From assembly GCF_016702655.1 (NCBI RefSeq), contig NZ_JADJDO010000038.1, positions 1 through 64,000 of the forward strand: DNA of 64,000 nucleotides, in the 5' to 3' direction. This document shows positions 62,118 to 64,000 of the stretch, piece after piece. The notes beneath the pieces were generated by a model, which was not told the origin of the DNA, did no database searches, and saw nothing but the letters and a program-made list of their open reading frames with translations. This stretch comes from Ideonella sp. GTDB lineage: Bacteria; Pseudomonadota; Gammaproteobacteria; Burkholderiales; Burkholderiaceae_C. Both the position numbers and the translations under genes were made by a program. The stretch's first letter is position 1. Each line of letters starts with the position of its first letter.

Positions 62118-63329
62118 ATGACCGGCACGCTCACGATAACCGACATCCGCGCGGCGGCGGCGCGCCTGCGCGGCCAGGTGCTCGACACGCCCTGCCTGCC
62201 GTCGCGCACGCTCGGCGAACTGCTCGGCTGCGAGGTGTTTCTCAAGTTCGAGAACCACCAGTTCACGGCCTCGTTCAAGGAGCGCGGCGCGCTCAACAAG
62301 ATCGCCCAGCTCAGCGCGCAAGAGCGCGCGCGCGGCGTGCTCGCGGTCTCGGCCGGCAACCATGCCCAGGGCGTGGCCTACCACGCGCAGCGCCTCGGCA
62401 TCCCGGCCACGATCGTGATGCCGCGCTTCGCGCCCGCGGTCAAGGTCGAGCGCACGCGCGGCTTCGGCGCCGACGTGGTGCTCGAGGGCGACAGCTTCGA
62501 CGATGCGCGCACCTACGGCCTCGCGCTCGCCGTCGAGCGCGGGCTGACGCTCGTGCACCCCTACGATGATCTCGCGGTGATTGCCGGCCAGGGCACGATC
62601 GCGCTCGAGATGCTCGCCGCGCAGCCCGCGCTCGACACCATCGTCGTCGCGGTCGGCGGCGGCGGGCTGATCAGCGGCGTGGCCACCGCGGCACGCGCGG
62701 TCGCGCCTGCAATCGAGGTCGTCGGCGTGCAGACCGAGCGTTTCCCGGCGGTCTGGAACGCGGTCCACTCTGCCCAGCAGCCGGGCGGCCAGGCAACGAT
62801 CGCCGACGGCATCGGCGTGCGGTCGCCGGGTGCGCTCACGCTGCCGCTGATCCGCGAGCGCGTCGACGACGTGTTGCTCGTCTCGGAAGACGACATCGAG
62901 CAGGCGATCCTGATGCTGCTCGAGATCGAGAAGACGGTCGTCGAGGGCGCCGGCGCGGTCGGCCTCGCGGCGCTGATGAAGCACCGCGCGCGCTTTGCCG
63001 GGCGCAAGGTCGGGCTGATCCTGTGTGGCGGCAACATCGAGCCGCTGGTGCTGGCCGAGATCATCCAGCGCGGCATGGTGCGCTCGGGGCGCCTCGCGCG
63101 CCTGCGCCTGGACTTGCGCGACGTTCCCGGCGCGCTCGCCGACATGGCGATGCTGCTCGGACGCCTGGGCGCCAACATCGACGAGATCCAGCACCAGCGC
63201 GCGTTCACGTCGCTCTCGGTCGAGCGGGCGCAGATCGACGTCGTCGTGCATACGCGCGGCGTGGCCCATATCGAGGAAGTGCTGGCCGCGCTGTGCGAGC
63301 AGGGCTATCGGGCCGAGCGCGTCGGGTAG
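62118..63329 (+). CDS. ilvA: Threonine ammonia-lyase
   Basis: A 403-residue PLP enzyme with one C-terminal ACT domain. HQFTASFKERGALNKIAQLS holds the PLP lysine. SAGNHAQGVAYHAQRLGIPA (phosphate and substrate loop), VAVGGGGLISGVATAARAVA and VEGAGAVGLAALMKHRARFA follow. The last 75 residues (LARLRLDLRDVPGALADMAM, RLGANIDEIQHQRAF) are the ACT domain. It deaminates threonine to 2-oxobutyrate. The single-ACT form of about 400 residues matches the IlvA/TdcB-like type rather than the two-ACT 500-residue biosynthetic form. It is 10 bases after pyk. Confidence 0.92.
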   Translation: MTGTLTITDIRAAAARLRGQVLDTPCLPSRTLGELLGCEVFLKFENHQFTASFKERGALNKIAQLSAQERARGVLAVSAGNHAQGVAYHAQRLGIPATIVMPRFAPAVKVERTRGFGADVVLEGDSFDDARTYGLALAVERGLTLVHPYDDLAVIAGQGTIALEMLAAQPALDTIVVAVGGGGLISGVATAARAVAPAIEVVGVQTERFPAVWNAVHSAQQPGGQATIADGIGVRSPGALTLPLIRERVDDVLLVSEDDIEQAILMLLEIEKTVVEGAGAVGLAALMKHRARFAGRKVGLILCGGNIEPLVLAEIIQRGMVRSGRLARLRLDLRDVPGALADMAMLLGRLGANIDEIQHQRAFTSLSVERAQIDVVVHTRGVAHIEEVLAALCEQGYRAERVG

Positions 63330-63430
63330 CGACGACAGCCCCCAGGCGCGCGGCTTCGCCGCATCGCTCCCTCCCCAAGGGGGAGCAGCCCGCCTCGAAG
63401 CGGCGGGCTGTGGCGCGCCGATAGAATCGG
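63330..63430. repeat. Repeat-rich gap before fba
   Basis: Nested inverted repeats: GGCGCGC (63345-63351) with GCGCGCC (63413-63419), and a stem CAGCCCGC with GCGGGCTG around 63386-63410. TAGAAT (63422-63427) may be the fba -10 box, without a clear -35. The layout resembles the other dispersed intergenic repeats of the window. Confidence 0.5.
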
Positions 63431-63496
63431 CCGCAGCGGTGCCGCGCGGGAGCGAGCACACCCCTTCATCATCCACTCCAACCCGGGAGCCCACCC

Positions 63497-64000
63497 ATGT
63501 CCCTCGTATCGATGCGCCAGTTGCTGGACCATGCTGCCGAGAACGGCTATGGCATTCCGGCCTTCAACGTCAACAACCTCGAGCAGGTGCAGGCCGTGAT
63601 GAGCGCCGCGGCCGAGGTCGGCGCGCCCGTGATCCTGCAGGCCAGCGCCGGCGCGCGCAAGTACGCCGGTGAGGCCTTCATCAAGCATCTGGTGCAGGCG
63701 GCGATCGAGGCCTATCCGGCGGTGCCGGTCGTGATGCACCAGGACCACGGCCAGAGCCCCGACGTGTGCAAGGGCGCAATCGGCCTCGGCTTCAGCTCGG
63801 TGATGATGGACGGCAGCCTCGAGGCCGACGGCAAGACGATCGCAAGCTACGACTACAACGTCGACGTGACGCGCAAGGTGGTCGAGATGGCACATGCGCT
63901 TGGCGTCACGGTCGAGGGCGAGCTTGGCTGCCTCGGTTCGCTCGAGACGATGCGCGGCGACAAGGAGGACGGCCACGGCACCGAAGCGACGATGACGCGC
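63497..64000 (+). CDS. fba: Class II fructose-bisphosphate aldolase (partial)
   Basis: The first 168 codons of a class II aldolase; the gene runs off the window end. SLVSMRQLLDHAAENGYGIP with AFNVNNLEQVQAVMSA is the family start. VVMHQDHGQSPDVCKGAIGL carries the zinc His and the catalytic Asp. FSSVMMDGSLEADGKTIASY and TVEGELGCLGSLETMRGDKE match the long Calvin-cycle/proteobacterial type. It cleaves fructose 1,6-bisphosphate. No frameshift is seen. Confidence 0.95.
   Translation, partial: MSLVSMRQLLDHAAENGYGIPAFNVNNLEQVQAVMSAAAEVGAPVILQASAGARKYAGEAFIKHLVQAAIEAYPAVPVVMHQDHGQSPDVCKGAIGLGFSSVMMDGSLEADGKTIASYDYNVDVTRKVVEMAHALGVTVEGELGCLGSLETMRGDKEDGHGTEATMTR

Noticed and set aside
62085..63494. 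469-codon minus-strand frame opposite ilvA
   Set aside because: Antisense to an intact threonine ammonia-lyase and without any motif.

Overview
The window is GC-rich DNA with dense, tightly packed genes, many GTG starts and frequent ATGA-type overlaps. Its housekeeping blocks point to a betaproteobacterium, most likely a Burkholderiales of the Rubrivivax/Leptothrix kind. These blocks are yajC-secD-secF, smg-dprA-LysM divergent from def-fmt-htpX, and pgk-pyk-ilvA-fba. The placement is an inference from gene content; no rRNA or tRNA gene was seen.

Region 1 (1-5.45 kb) is broken DNA. On the minus strand lie the remains of an operon: a Rieske oxygenase C-terminus, a BcrD/HgdC-type ATPase (activase), a 2-hydroxyacyl-CoA dehydratase/benzoyl-CoA reductase subunit, and an ADP-forming acyl-CoA synthetase. 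All are cut by many frameshifts. They are followed by a transposase tail and a sensor-kinase fragment. Region 2 (5.45-15 kb) holds an NTF2-like protein, a BrnT-BrnA toxin-antitoxin pair, an AraC regulator, an esterase/lipase-like hydrolase facing a papain-like peptidase fused to a hydrolase, and a lysine-catabolism pair (saccharopine/lysine dehydrogenase family plus semialdehyde dehydrogenase) divergent from an Lrp regulator.

Region 3 (15-23 kb, all minus strand) is a metal/metalloid string. It runs acr3, arsR, arsI-like, arsC, DUF2798, cytochrome c, an unknown protein, a CDF cation exporter, an ArsP-like permease, a small thioredoxin, a DUF2703 protein, mobB and a nitroreductase. Region 4 (23-32.3 kb) carries ParDE and MntA-HepT toxin-antitoxin pairs, a metallo-beta-lactamase-fold hydrolase, a DUF3616 protein, a lipoprotein and an RND efflux pump with its adaptor.

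Region 5 (32.3-47.2 kb) is the metabolic centre: two divergent transcripts around an AT-rich promoter at about 38 kb. The right arm encodes enoyl-CoA hydratase, a feruloyl-CoA synthetase-like ligase, an HSD10-like dehydrogenase, a complete branched-chain-type ABC importer with a fused permease-ATPase, and a MarR regulator. The left arm encodes an amidohydrolase and a second complete importer. Together they look like uptake of hydroxycinnamates (p-coumarate, ferulate, caffeate), CoA activation, hydration, oxidation to the 3-oxo thioester and hydrolytic cleavage to an aromatic acid plus acetyl-CoA.

Region 6 (47.2-64 kb) is core genome: protein export, a DUF1631 protein with one frameshift, DNA uptake, N-formyl-methionine metabolism, membrane protease, glycolysis and threonine deaminase. 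The window ends inside fba. A 25-codon reading frame with its own good Shine-Dalgarno lies between secD and secF and is the most unusual regulatory candidate. Dispersed intergenic repeats sit in front of both livF genes and elsewhere.
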